From the IMG/VR virus record IMGVR_UViG_3300030019_000159, positions 1-22,084 of that record: 22,084 bases of DNA. One strand, 5' to 3'. Each line of letters opens with the position of its first letter. The stretch's first letter is position 1. Shown piece by piece: positions 1-7,268 of this stretch. The notes beneath the pieces were generated by a model that worked only from the letters and a program-made list of their open reading frames with translations, was not told the DNA's origin and did not search any database. Position numbers and translations under genes: made by a program. Source of the DNA: a virus.

Positions 1-253
1 AGCTTATTATAATCCAACAATTCCGGGTACCTCTTACACAAATCCTGTTATACCTGGGAATGCCAATTACAATGCTATAGTTCCCGGTAATGTAGGAGCT
101 AGTTACACATTATTAGGAGTTACTTTCCCCGGAGGAGCATCTGATTCTCCTGGAGTACTAGTTCCTGCAACACCTGTATCTTTATCGTATTCACCTTCTG
201 GTGTAACTATTACGGTTGCACCTGGAGGATATGTAGACATTACCAACACTTAG
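1..253 (+). CDS. C-terminal end of a Pro-Gly-rich virion protein (5' truncated)
   Basis: An open frame enters at the left edge (codons in phase from base 2) and stops at TAG 251-253, leaving 83 residues. The visible part is rich in Gly, Pro, Ser, Thr and Val and contains six X-Pro-Gly triplets (IPG, IPG, VPG, FPG, SPG, APG). The first three lie in loose repeats of the form N-P-x-I-P-G / N-x-x-Y. There are no charged clusters and only one Asp near the end. This composition suits a repetitive tail-fibre or other surface virion protein, but no family can be assigned from the fragment. It is followed at 18 nt by a 2OG-Fe(II) hydroxylase gene, whose family commonly hydroxylates Pro in such contexts. 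The structural role is inferred from composition and from the virion genes around it. Confidence 0.6.
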   Translation, partial: AYYNPTIPGTSYTNPVIPGNANYNAIVPGNVGASYTLLGVTFPGGASDSPGVLVPATPVSLSYSPSGVTITVAPGGYVDITNT

Positions 254-271
254 GAGTATAATATAACTACT

Positions 272-871
272 ATGAACTTTCCTATACTACAATACACACC
301 TCCAATTGAACCCTTCTGCATTTGGACCGGTGGATTTACTCAAGAAGAATGTGATTCTATTACTCAAATATGTGAACTGTTGGAATTTCAAAAAGGTAAA
401 ATTGGAACTGCTGCCGATTCTACCTTAGATAAAGAAGTTAGAAATTCTGATATAACCTGGGTTCATCCCACTAATCAAAACGATTGGATCTTTAAACGCT
501 TAGGCGCATTAATGGGAAGAATAAACTACGATAAATTTCAATTAGATTTAGATTGTTTTGAACCTCTTCAATATTCCAAGTATGGACCAGACCAACATTA
601 TAACTGGCATACTGATACTGTTAACACCCCTCCAAATCCTGAATTATTCCGTAAGTTGTCTTTTAGCGTTATGCTAACTGATCCTAAGGACTATGAAGGT
701 GGAGAACTACTTTTAGCCCCAAACGGAAATAATGAGAAATGTGACTCTTTAAAACGCAATAGGGGAGACATTGTAGTATTCTATTCTAATGTACCACATA
801 AAGTTGCGCCAGTTACTAAGGGAGAAAGAGTTACTTTGGTTACTTGGGCTATGGGACCTAAACCACGATGA
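272..871 (+). CDS. 2-oxoglutarate/Fe(II)-dependent dioxygenase, prolyl 4-hydroxylase-like
   Basis: This 199-residue protein is a single double-stranded beta-helix dioxygenase domain of the prolyl-4-hydroxylase/PKHD type. The expected ligands are visible: His113 and Asp115 in NWHTDT and distal His176 in NVPHKV for the iron, and Arg186 in GERVTL for 2-oxoglutarate. The GGELLL segment (about 143-148) typical of the family is also present. Such enzymes couple 2OG decarboxylation to hydroxylation of a protein side chain, usually proline. Length matches phage and PiuC/YbiX-like members. The gene sits between a Pro-Gly-rich virion protein and a pair of phage-family proteins and overlaps the next gene (ATGA, 868-871). 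A virion protein substrate is plausible but inferred. SD-like TAGGAG lies about 16 nt upstream of ATG 272. Confidence 0.9.
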   Translation: MNFPILQYTPPIEPFCIWTGGFTQEECDSITQICELLEFQKGKIGTAADSTLDKEVRNSDITWVHPTNQNDWIFKRLGALMGRINYDKFQLDLDCFEPLQYSKYGPDQHYNWHTDTVNTPPNPELFRKLSFSVMLTDPKDYEGGELLLAPNGNNEKCDSLKRNRGDIVVFYSNVPHKVAPVTKGERVTLVTWAMGPKPR

Positions 872-1596
872 GCTTAATTTCTGTATTTAAAACTCCTATC
901 ATTGAATTTCTTTGCGAAGAAAGAGACTTTGGTATTATAAAACCCCCTGTTCCTGCTGGTAAATGTATTCCAGAATGGTACAAAAAAGTACCTGTCAATA
1001 TGGGACCAGAACACCGAGATGTTTTTGGTGGTGAAGCAATGACTGCTAAGAAGTGTATTCCTCTTATTGATGCTATGACTTTGGGATTTATCATTCCTCT
1101 GTATGGGGATACTAATATTAAAGTTAGTAAGACAGGAGAATTCATTGAAACTTCCCCAAATCCTCAAGGTGGAGGAATAATTGAATTACACGATAAATCT
1201 CAACTAGGTGGTAAAAGTAGTCCTACTTATCCGGGTCCAGCAGTTAAATTTATTAATAAATGGATTATTAAAACTGCTCCAGGGTATTCTACTCTATTTA
1301 TTCCTCCAATGAATTCTATAGAAGATAGATTTATTTGTTTGAGCGGATTTGTTGATACAGATAGATATGCTAGACAAATTAACTTTCCCGGTATTTGGCT
1401 TAAAAAAGATTGTGATGAGATTCTTTTAGCCGGTACTCCTTTAGTTACATGTATTCCTATTAAGAGAAGTCAACTACCTAAAGAAGCCCCTATTCGTATT
1501 TGGACTCCTAGAGAAAAAATGGCATGTCAAAAGACAATAGAAATTCAAAAAAATAGAAATCATTATTACACAAAAGAACTTAGAGAGAAACGATAA
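868..1596 (+). CDS. Conserved phage protein, DUF6065-like (copy 1)
   Basis: This 242-residue protein overlaps the dioxygenase stop codon by ATGA, so the two are probably translationally coupled. It is clearly paralogous to the following 239-residue protein. Both have an N-terminal PxPxxxxxxPEW motif (here PPVPAGKCIPEWY, about 30-42), an IKVSKTG / IKANKQG strand, a central W-[I/G]-I-x-x-x-PGYS segment, G-x-VD near 160 and a C-terminal AGTPL...PIKR element. This layout matches my memory of the DUF6065 family found in phages, but I could not search to confirm that. No catalytic motif, signal peptide or membrane segment is visible. Its position next to virion genes suggests a structural or morphogenesis role. 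The function is unknown. Confidence 0.8.
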   Translation: MSLISVFKTPIIEFLCEERDFGIIKPPVPAGKCIPEWYKKVPVNMGPEHRDVFGGEAMTAKKCIPLIDAMTLGFIIPLYGDTNIKVSKTGEFIETSPNPQGGGIIELHDKSQLGGKSSPTYPGPAVKFINKWIIKTAPGYSTLFIPPMNSIEDRFICLSGFVDTDRYARQINFPGIWLKKDCDEILLAGTPLVTCIPIKRSQLPKEAPIRIWTPREKMACQKTIEIQKNRNHYYTKELREKR

Positions 1597-1600
1597 TTCA

Positions 1601-2320
1601 ATGAGTATCAAAAGTGCTATACTAGAGTTCTTCAACCCCAGACCGACTATAAGTTTTAAGTCTATATTTGGGGCTTATAACATTCCTGTTCCCGTAGTTG
1701 AGGCTAGAAAAGTATTTCCTGAATGGGCTAGATCTCAATTAGAAGCTAAAGAAGTTAAATTCGTTAGATGTCCAGGAATGTTTGATTTATCTCAGGCTGG
1801 GTATTTGATTTGTGCTCATGCCGATATTCATATAAAGGCTAATAAACAAGGGGTTATCATTAGAACAAATGTGCCACCTCAATTACAACCGGAAGAATTA
1901 AATCACACGGTAGTAGCAGGACTGGCCCCTTTTAAGGATAGTGTTAAAATTAACGCTCATAAGATACCTTTGCCTTGGGGAATATTTTGCAAGCCAGGGT
2001 ATTCAGCATATGTTTTACCAGCATTATTCCATTCTCCATTTTTGGATAAAATATACGTATATCCTGGTATTGTAGATTATGATACCTTTCCTACCGTGAA
2101 TCTTATGATTTCAGTACTGGAAGAATGTGATTTTACTATTTGGGCTGGTACTCCTCTCCTCCAAGTAATGCCTTATAAAAGAGAAGTTATAACTGCTGAA
2201 TGTGGTAAAGGGACAGAAGAAGATAAAGATAAATATCATTTCACATTTTATTCTAAACTTCCCAATCTCTACAAAAAGAAATTCCATATGCGCAAACAAT
2301 ACACTATTAAGAATATATGA
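1601..2320 (+). CDS. Conserved phage protein, DUF6065-like (copy 2)
   Basis: This 239-residue protein starts 4 nt after the preceding paralogue. Shared landmarks are IPVPVVEARKVFPEW near residues 27-41, HIKANKQGVIIRTN, CKPGYSAYVLPALF, GIVDYDTFP and WAGTPLLQVMPYKRE. The two copies are only moderately similar, so the duplication is old or the pair forms a conserved two-gene unit. The protein ends in a basic tail. The stop overlaps the next ATG (ATGA at 2317-2320), continuing the chain of coupled genes from 272 to 2742. No enzymatic motif was recognised. The virion or assembly role is inferred only from position. Confidence 0.8.
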   Translation: MSIKSAILEFFNPRPTISFKSIFGAYNIPVPVVEARKVFPEWARSQLEAKEVKFVRCPGMFDLSQAGYLICAHADIHIKANKQGVIIRTNVPPQLQPEELNHTVVAGLAPFKDSVKINAHKIPLPWGIFCKPGYSAYVLPALFHSPFLDKIYVYPGIVDYDTFPTVNLMISVLEECDFTIWAGTPLLQVMPYKREVITAECGKGTEEDKDKYHFTFYSKLPNLYKKKFHMRKQYTIKNI

Positions 2321-2742
2321 ACATTTACTATTTATGTGATACTAGTACTAAATCAGTTAAATATGTTGGGGAGTTACCAGAAGTCTATGGTAATATCACC
2401 GGCTTAATAGATGCTAGTTATGATACAATTAAAGACTTAACTTGGGCCGGATATCCAGGATTAGGATTCTTAAACGAAGACGATGCTTTGGTATGGGGAG
2501 TAGATCCTGAAGTTATCAAAGCTCATCACATGCAAAACATCGATAACTCATGGATAGAAGTACGGGAAATGAGAGACGCTCTTATTAGTAATGTTAGATG
2601 GAGAATAGATCGTCATGATGATGAAATTAAACTAGGTATTACTCCTACTGAAAACATAATGCCTATTCTACTTTACATACAAAAATTAAGAGAAGTAACA
2701 AACCAACAAGATCCATTGAACATAACTTGGCCTATTTTGTAA
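2317..2742 (+). CDS. Tail-fibre assembly chaperone-like protein
   Basis: This 141-residue protein has a layout typical of small phage tail (fibre) assembly proteins. A variable N-terminal half is followed by a helical C-terminal segment with W-x-x-[VI]-R-x-x-R-[DN]-x-L-[IL] (WIEVREMRDALI, about 79-90). That leads to a tryptophan-containing RWRIDRHDDE stretch, a helix LLYIQKLREV, and a closing PLNITWPIL. The last elements recall the C-terminal domain of phage tail assembly chaperones (lR..Rn.lL..tDW ... yR..LRd ... v.WP). It is the last gene of the five-gene run and is followed directly by a strong hairpin. Chaperone identity is moderately supported, and the partner fibre is not in the window unless it is the truncated protein at the left edge. 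Confidence 0.65.
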   Translation: MNIYYLCDTSTKSVKYVGELPEVYGNITGLIDASYDTIKDLTWAGYPGLGFLNEDDALVWGVDPEVIKAHHMQNIDNSWIEVREMRDALISNVRWRIDRHDDEIKLGITPTENIMPILLYIQKLREVTNQQDPLNITWPIL

Positions 2743-2754
2743 CATTAATCAACT

Positions 2755-2799
2755 ATGAGCATATTTTGAATTAACATATGCTCATGGTATTAATTTTTT
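2755..2799 (+). terminator. Rho-independent terminator after the tail-protein operon
   Basis: A perfect 10-bp inverted repeat (ATGAGCATAT at 2755-2764 and its complement at 2776-2785) has an 11-nt loop. After a short spacer comes the T-rich stretch TTAATTTTTTA. It lies between the stop at 2742 and the next ATG at 2809, so it should end the upstream operon. Confidence 0.65.
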
Positions 2800-2808
2800 A
2801 GCGTATAT

Positions 2809-3234
2809 ATGGCCGATCCAGCATCCACCTCTGTAATAGCATATTTCTCTGTCGCCAAACTCTGGAGTATAACTGCCGGTGTTTGTGGGTCCATTATTCC
2901 TATTCTAGCTTTAGCTGATAGAACTAAGATAACCAAAGTCACTGGATTTTTTATGGCTTTAACGGGATCCAGTTTTTCTATTTTTGTAGGTCCATGGCTC
3001 TCTGAGAGGATGGGATTTACATCTATTGAGGGTATCGTTGCTTTATCTTGGATGATGGGAGCTGGTGGAGTTTACTTAATACGAGCCATACTTAACTGGC
3101 TAGATAAAAGAGCAGCTGATACCATTGATATGGCTGTTAGTAAAGCACTGGGTTTAAATAGAGATAAATTAGACTCTAAAGACTCTGATACCTCTATAAA
3201 TATAAGCAATGGAAACACTAACTATTCTAACTAA
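2809..3234 (+). CDS. Small membrane protein, holin candidate
   Basis: This 141-residue protein has three hydrophobic segments (about 15-35, 44-62 and 76-92) and a hydrophilic, Asp/Ser/Asn-rich C-terminal tail. This three-span layout with a charged cytoplasmic tail is typical of class I holins. The gene lies one gene upstream of the endolysin, inside a lysis cassette that also holds spanin candidates. No Shine-Dalgarno sequence is obvious before ATG 2809. It overlaps the next membrane-protein gene by 26 nt. The holin assignment rests on topology and context, because holins lack a sequence signature. The next gene is an equally possible holin or antiholin. Confidence 0.65.
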   Translation: MADPASTSVIAYFSVAKLWSITAGVCGSIIPILALADRTKITKVTGFFMALTGSSFSIFVGPWLSERMGFTSIEGIVALSWMMGAGGVYLIRAILNWLDKRAADTIDMAVSKALGLNRDKLDSKDSDTSINISNGNTNYSN

Positions 3235-3586
3235 TTCCCTAATGAATATATACCACATGGGATTAACAGTTCCCTTTGTAGTGTATATAGCATTAACAAG
3301 CTCGAGTTTTTTTATAGCATTAAAACTTTGTGAGATGCGAAATAGAGTCTGCTCAATTTTAAAACACACTTTATCTTTAGTTACAATAATTTCACTAACT
3401 AAAGTGTTTCTTATGTTAATATCTCCTTATTATTTTCTCGATAATGAATTATCAAGTACAATTTTCTACGTAAGTGTTGTTTTAGTAGGAATTAACTTAG
3501 TTATGAAATATTTTCTTGAGAATGTAATTAACTCAGTTTCTTCTTCTAAATTAAATTCCAAACCTTCAACTACTAAATGCCGATAA
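3209..3586 (+). CDS. Small membrane protein, possible holin/antiholin partner
   Basis: This 125-residue, very hydrophobic protein has apparent membrane segments at about 18-38, 52-72 and 82-100 and a short basic, Ser-rich C-terminus. It starts inside the 3' end of the preceding membrane-protein gene, an arrangement common for holin pairs. No family motif was recognised. Translation may be coupled to the upstream gene. A strong hairpin lies between its stop (3586) and the endolysin start (3623). Its assignment to lysis is contextual. Confidence 0.6.
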   Translation: METLTILTNSLMNIYHMGLTVPFVVYIALTSSSFFIALKLCEMRNRVCSILKHTLSLVTIISLTKVFLMLISPYYFLDNELSSTIFYVSVVLVGINLVMKYFLENVINSVSSSKLNSKPSTTKCR

Positions 3587-3590
3587 GCTA

Positions 3591-3621
3591 AAATCCTAGT
3601 ATATTAAATTAACTAGGATTT
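3591..3621 (+). promoter_or_regulatory. Hairpin ending one base before the endolysin start codon
   Basis: A perfect 10-bp inverted repeat (AAATCCTAGT at 3591-3600 and ACTAGGATTT at 3612-3621) has an AT-only loop and ends one base before ATG 3623. The descending arm contains the only purine-rich ribosome-binding candidate (TAGGAT). When folded, the hairpin would mask the endolysin ribosome-binding site. It could instead be a terminator lacking a proper T tract. Confidence 0.6.
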
Positions 3622-3622
3622 T

Positions 3623-4159
3623 ATGACTATTACCTCCTCACAACTATCTAAGATTGCTCCTAATCTTAAAGAACCAAAATTATCTGTATTCACCGATGCC
3701 ATTAATAATGCTATGGATGAATACGGTATTTCCTCAGATATAGAACAAGCTGGATTCATCGCTCAAGTAATGCACGAAAGTGGAGAATGTAGATATGTCA
3801 AAGAACTTGCTTCTGGATCCGCTTATGAAGGGCGCAAAGACTTAGGTAATACAAGTCCTGGAGATGGAATTAAATATAAAGGCCGTGGGCTTATTCAAAT
3901 TACAGGCAAAGCTAATTACAAACAACTAAGTGACGAATTTGGAGTTGATTTTGTGAGTAATCCTGAATTATTAGAATCTCCTGAATGGGCTGCTAAGAGT
4001 GCGGCATGGTTTTGGAACAGTCGTAAGTTATCCGCTATAATGGATGCTAATACAGATGACGCTTTTAAATTAGTTACAAAACGAATAAATGGTGGATATA
4101 ATGGGCTGGATGATCGTATTAAATACTGGAATAGAGCCAAGATTCAACTAGGTGTATAA
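3623..4159 (+). CDS. Endolysin, GH19 (chitinase-like) lysozyme
   Basis: This 178-residue single-domain muralytic enzyme begins with the usual TITSSQLSKIAPN element. It has the GH19 catalytic segment AQVMHESGE with the likely general-acid Glu52. The substrate-cleft motif KYKGRGLIQITGKANY (about 84-99) and the C-terminal RINGGYNGLDDR/YWNRAK segment (about 153-172) are also present. GH19 phage lysozymes cleave the MurNAc-GlcNAc bond of peptidoglycan. There is no signal peptide, so release should depend on a holin. The start at 3623 matches the family N-terminus even though a hairpin covers the ribosome-binding region. The stop shares an A with the next start (TAATG at 4157-4161). Confidence 0.93.
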   Translation: MTITSSQLSKIAPNLKEPKLSVFTDAINNAMDEYGISSDIEQAGFIAQVMHESGECRYVKELASGSAYEGRKDLGNTSPGDGIKYKGRGLIQITGKANYKQLSDEFGVDFVSNPELLESPEWAAKSAAWFWNSRKLSAIMDANTDDAFKLVTKRINGGYNGLDDRIKYWNRAKIQLGV

Positions 4160-4566
4160 TGGAAAATTTCGTACTAAATCTCTTCAGTATTAATAGTTTA
4201 CCTCTAGTTTTAGGAGTGGTAATAGCTCTATTATTAATATTTTTAGCCAAGGCCCATTTAGAAAAAAGAAATCCTTTTAATCTTGAAGACCTAGTAACTA
4301 ATGATATTACAGGAAAAGTATCTCTAAATAAATTTGGCCAACTTGTATCACTGATAGTAAGTTCATGGGGATTTCTATACTTAACCGTGCATGGAAACCT
4401 GAGTGAAACTTATTTTGCAACTTATATGGCTTGTTGGGCAGGATTCACTGCTATTAACAAGGCTATTGATGTGCATAAACTCAAAGTTGACAACGATGCT
4501 ACTAAAGAGGATAATATCTCTGAAGAAAGTACATTAACTATTAAACAAACTAAGGATTCAAAATGA
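4159..4566 (+). CDS. Membrane protein of the lysis cassette
   Basis: This 135-residue protein has an N-terminal membrane segment (about 14-32), a second hydrophobic stretch (about 67-80) and a third (about 90-102). It ends in an acidic/basic hydrophilic tail rich in Lys, Asp, Glu and Ser. It is fused end-to-start to the endolysin gene and overlaps the next gene by ATGA. The topology would fit a second holin or antiholin. No family was recognised. Its position between endolysin and spanins is the main evidence for a lysis role. Confidence 0.65.
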   Translation: MENFVLNLFSINSLPLVLGVVIALLLIFLAKAHLEKRNPFNLEDLVTNDITGKVSLNKFGQLVSLIVSSWGFLYLTVHGNLSETYFATYMACWAGFTAINKAIDVHKLKVDNDATKEDNISEESTLTIKQTKDSK

Positions 4567-5018
4567 TTACTGGAATAACAACGTTTCTATCAGGATTTAA
4601 ATTATATATATACGGAGCAGTAGCTATTGCTTTTGTATGTTTAATAATTTATTGTAAAGTGTTAAGTAGCGAAAATACATCTTTAATACAAGATAATGCC
4701 AAGATTAATCTTATCGCTGGTCAACAAGTAACTGCGTTAGCTACTTGTGATAAAAATACTAAAGCCTTAAAAACTAGAGAAGATGAAATAACTAAAAATG
4801 CCCAGGCTGCTGTTGAAGAAGCTAAAAAACAAGCCGTCGTGGATTATAAAGCCGCTAATGATTATTTATTTAGAAAACCTAAAACTATAGTTGTAACTAA
4901 GGATAATGCTAGTCAATTTGGGGGTATGGATATTAATCTAAGAATGACTGACTATTTACAAACTAAAGATATGATGAATGACGCTATAGATGCTCGTCAA
5001 AAGGAAATTACAAAATGA
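4563..5018 (+). CDS. Inner-membrane spanin (i-spanin) candidate
   Basis: This 151-residue protein has one N-terminal membrane anchor (about 11-30, LYIYGAVAIAFVCLIIYC). A long periplasmic part with a helical, Ala/Lys/Glu-rich coiled-coil-like stretch (about 65-97) follows. This is the type II, N-in topology of i-spanins. The next gene encodes a small lipoprotein and overlaps it (ATGA at 5015-5018), as expected for a Rz/Rz1-type pair. Such pairs fuse inner and outer membranes in the final step of lysis of Gram-negative hosts. There is no sequence signature, so the call rests on topology plus the lipoprotein partner. Confidence 0.75.
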   Translation: MITGITTFLSGFKLYIYGAVAIAFVCLIIYCKVLSSENTSLIQDNAKINLIAGQQVTALATCDKNTKALKTREDEITKNAQAAVEEAKKQAVVDYKAANDYLFRKPKTIVVTKDNASQFGGMDINLRMTDYLQTKDMMNDAIDARQKEITK

Positions 5019-5305
5019 AACTACTCTTTAAAAAAATTACCATGTCAGTAATAATTATCCTTGTTTTAGTATTTTCTGCTGTAGCCTGTACTTCTCTTCC
5101 CCCAGCTCCTCAATTAGTGGAAGTACCTATCGCAACTAAGTGTAATCCAACAGTTAAAATTACTCCTATAACTGAGTATGTATTTGACAAAGCTAAAAAA
5201 GATATGTCTCTATATGAAACTTCTCAATTAGCTCTTTCAGAATTGTCTACTGTAAGAGGACAAAATAAAGAACTAACAGCAGCGTTAAAGGAATGCACTA
5301 AATGA
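5015..5305 (+). CDS. Outer-membrane lipoprotein, o-spanin candidate
   Basis: This 96-residue protein has a basic N-terminus, a hydrophobic signal core and the lipobox-like AVAC with Cys25, followed by TSLPPAP. The mature part is about 70 residues, Pro-rich at first and helical later. This is the usual build of Rz1-type o-spanins, although here the gene follows rather than nests inside the i-spanin gene. After lipidation it should sit in the inner leaflet of the outer membrane and contact the i-spanin. Start and stop overlap neighbours by ATGA (5015 and 5302). Confidence 0.8.
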   Translation: MKLLFKKITMSVIIILVLVFSAVACTSLPPAPQLVEVPIATKCNPTVKITPITEYVFDKAKKDMSLYETSQLALSELSTVRGQNKELTAALKECTK

Positions 5306-5763
5306 AGACTTTACAAGTACTAAACTTGGAGTTAGATGAAGAGTCTGATGAATCTATCAGATTTTTTTATACAAATAGCAGCACTGGACTTTTAATTGAT
5401 TTAACTGGGTATCGTGCCGAAATGACGGTTAGAACGGGATACGATGGATCTAGTTGGAATAACACAACACCGGCATTACAATATACTACTGAAACTGGTG
5501 GGGGAATTGTTCTAGGTGGAGTAAATGGTACGGTTGATGTGTACATTTCTTATGAAGATACCAAAGGTAAAGAATGGACTACAGCTGTGTATAATCTGTA
5601 TCTTATAACTCCTTCATCTAATAGAATTTCCTTTGCCAGAGGGTTCTTTACCATTAATCGTTCAGGAGTTAAACTTATTGATTCAGCATTACCTAATAAG
5701 GCTATCACACCTCAACCTAGCCCTAATAATTTAGGAGAAGGTGGACTGGACTCAAATGGCTAA
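5302..5763 (+). CDS. Beta-rich phage virion protein (baseplate/fibre-domain-like)
   Basis: This 153-residue protein resembles short phage beta-sandwich domains that begin with an extended strand and carry DLTGYxAxMTVR (here DLTGYRAEMTVR, about 32-43). A GGGIVLGGVNGTVDVYIS segment (about 66-83) and a C-terminal ITPSSNRISFARGFFTI strand pair follow. Domains of this kind occur in baseplate and fibre proteins of many phages. The C-terminus is Pro/Asn-rich and probably disordered. It sits between the spanins and the PAAR spike-tip gene. The exact virion location is unknown, and the assignment comes from pattern resemblance only. Confidence 0.6.
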   Translation: MKTLQVLNLELDEESDESIRFFYTNSSTGLLIDLTGYRAEMTVRTGYDGSSWNNTTPALQYTTETGGGIVLGGVNGTVDVYISYEDTKGKEWTTAVYNLYLITPSSNRISFARGFFTINRSGVKLIDSALPNKAITPQPSPNNLGEGGLDSNG

Positions 5764-6058
5764 GATAGTGAGAATGTCTGATACTGTGAATGGTACTTGT
5801 AATGCTCATGTACCTCCTAGGAGTTTTATAGGAACCTTTAATTCTGGATCTCCGACTGTAACATGTCATGGATTAAAAGTAGTACGAATAGGAGATACCG
5901 GAACTACTGATTGCGGCCATAATATAAAAGCCATGACGGGTAGCTCGGTAGTTAAAGCAGATGATATAGGTGTACATAGGGTTGGGGATACTGGGATAGT
6001 TATTGAAGGAGGGACTTACACGGTAACCTCTTCCCCCTCAACCACAGATGCTTTATAA
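5756..6058 (+). CDS. PAAR-motif spike-tip protein
   Basis: This protein of about 100 residues has a Gly-rich beta repeat pattern with conserved His/Cys positions: CNAHVPPRSF, VTCHGLKVVRIGDTG, DCGHNIKAMTGSS, VHRVGDTG. These are the metal-binding PAAR features of the sharp cone that caps the central spike of contractile tails (T4 gp5.4-like) and type VI secretion. I place the start at ATG 5756, because MAKIVRMSD is the usual PAAR N-terminus. GTG 5741 directly after TTAGGAGAAG would add five residues and cannot be excluded. The gene overlaps the preceding stop by 8 nt and is the last gene of the plus-strand block. Confidence 0.88.
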   Translation: MAKIVRMSDTVNGTCNAHVPPRSFIGTFNSGSPTVTCHGLKVVRIGDTGTTDCGHNIKAMTGSSVVKADDIGVHRVGDTGIVIEGGTYTVTSSPSTTDAL

Positions 6059-6062
6059 AGCT

Positions 6063-6095
6063 AAAAAAGACAGATAAGCTCTGTCTTTTCTTTTT
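6063..6095. terminator. Bidirectional terminator between convergent gene blocks
   Basis: A 9-bp perfect stem (AAAAGACAG at 6065-6073 with CTGTCTTTT at 6081-6089) has a 7-nt loop. It is flanked by A-rich sequence on the left and T-rich on the right, so it works in both directions. It separates the plus-strand late block from the minus-strand block. Confidence 0.85.
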
Positions 6096-6098
6096 GTG

Positions 6099-6368
6099 TT
6101 ACTTCTTTGAGATCATTGTCTTTAGTTCTCTAATTCCGTCCACTAATTTATTAGCAGATGTAACTAGTTCATCAATTGGATTACCAGCGCCTTTATTAAG
6201 TTCTAAATGAGCTAATTGAATACCGACTAGAGTCATAGAAGTTGCTTCTAAAGATAAACTACCATTCAAATCTGGATGAGTAAAAACTACTTGTAGTTCC
6301 TTACCATCTTGTCTTGTATGGATAGTATACTCCAATTCCAATGTTATTTTTTTAGGGACTATCGGCAT
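6099..6368 (-). CDS. Small phage protein of unknown function
   Basis: This 89-residue protein starts at ATG 6368, chosen because AAAGGA lies about six bases upstream. A longer frame reaching 6395 would overlap the dUTPase stop region without an RBS. The N-terminal half looks like beta strands (ITLELEYTIHTRQDGKELQVVF). The C-terminal half is helical with Leu/Ile at regular spacing (IDELVTSANKLVDGIRELKTMI), which could form a dimerising coiled coil. No family was recognised. It follows the dUTPase gene closely and ends just before the shared terminator. Confidence 0.7.
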   Translation of the reverse strand: MPIVPKKITLELEYTIHTRQDGKELQVVFTHPDLNGSLSLEATSMTLVGIQLAHLELNKGAGNPIDELVTSANKLVDGIRELKTMISKK

Positions 6369-6379
6369 ATTATCCTTTA

Positions 6380-7099
6380 TTAATCTAGTGAACAATCAAC
6401 TTCTACTTTAAGTTCCGCATATTTCTTATCCAGCTTATCCCAGATAACTATAGCACTAACTTCTTCAGTGTTCTCTTGTAAAATTTCGGTGAGATAATCG
6501 TTATCTTCTACTCCAGGAGCCTTAGCTGCCCACACCTTCTTATACTGTTTAGTATCCGTCTTATATCCATTCTTTTGACGGAATTTATTTAAGGTGTTCT
6601 TACCAACGTACAGTTTAAATAATTCATTCCAACTCATACCGATAACATCAATAGCGATGATAAATGTTACAAGAATAGCTTGAATACGAGAATCTGTTTC
6701 TGGGTCAAGACTAGCCCTAACAAGGTTACGAAGCGATTCTTTAAACTCTTCAGGGGTTGGGATAAATCCTTCTGGTTTACCTTCAGCAACAGCTTTAATA
6801 ATATGATCTACCCATTGGAAATAGGTAGCACCGTTTGGTTCTGGATGCATCATCAATTCACATAAGATAAAGTGCCATACACCCACTAGTTCTAGTTTGA
6901 TCTTATCCACATCAGGAGCCTTACCTTCGTTCTTCCACCATTCCCAATTGGTGTGGTTAAAGGCTTCTGTAGCTCCTGTGAAAATAGCATCAGAGAAGTT
7001 AAAATCTTTAGTTTTCCAATCTGAATTAACTCCCCCATTCATTTCTTCTTGAAGGGTCAGCATTGTTTTAAATTGATGTTCTGTAAGCGTATTAGTCAT
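6380..7099 (-). CDS. dut: Dimeric all-alpha dUTPase (dUTP diphosphatase)
   Basis: This 239-residue protein matches the dimeric dUTPase family (all-alpha NTP pyrophosphohydrolase, unrelated to trimeric dUTPases). Near the N-terminus is LQEEMN, followed by the helix KIKLELVGVWHFILCEL (about 66-82), which supplies acidic metal ligands. The family-typical NKFRQKNGYKTDTKQYKKVW element is at about 171-190. It hydrolyses dUTP (and in some members dUDP) to dUMP and PPi, supplying dTMP precursors and keeping uracil out of phage DNA. It lies in a run of minus-strand nucleotide-metabolism and hypothetical genes and overlaps the upstream gene by 8 nt. Confidence 0.88.
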   Translation of the reverse strand: MTNTLTEHQFKTMLTLQEEMNGGVNSDWKTKDFNFSDAIFTGATEAFNHTNWEWWKNEGKAPDVDKIKLELVGVWHFILCELMMHPEPNGATYFQWVDHIIKAVAEGKPEGFIPTPEEFKESLRNLVRASLDPETDSRIQAILVTFIIAIDVIGMSWNELFKLYVGKNTLNKFRQKNGYKTDTKQYKKVWAAKAPGVEDNDYLTEILQENTEEVSAIVIWDKLDKKYAELKVEVDCSLD

Positions 7100-7268
7100 T
7101 TTTATTTTCTTTTTCTGTTAACTGAATTAACGTTGAAGGTTTATTTTTAGCAATAGGAATTATAATAGAATTACCTATCTTTTGTCCTGGTTTAAACCAA
7201 ACGTGTGTTATCAAGTCATCTAGTTCCAGGTTAGCTCCATGAGCGGTATTTTTATTTGTTTCGGTCAT
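7092..7268 (-). CDS. Small hypothetical phage protein
   Basis: This 58-residue protein starts from ATG 7268; a TTG twelve bases upstream is less likely. It overlaps the stop of the DUF6378-like gene upstream and the start of dut downstream, so it is embedded in a tightly coupled operon. The sequence has a central hydrophobic strand region (KIGNSIIIPIAKN) and a Lys/Glu/Asn-rich tail. No motif or family was recognised. The frame is supported by overlaps on both sides and by neighbour-like codon use. Confidence 0.55.
   Translation of the reverse strand: MTETNKNTAHGANLELDDLITHVWFKPGQKIGNSIIIPIAKNKPSTLIQLTEKENKND

Noticed and set aside
858-1167. Minus-strand open frames inside the first DUF6065-like gene
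   Set aside because: They are antisense to a conserved protein, lack ribosome-binding sites and show no recognisable features.
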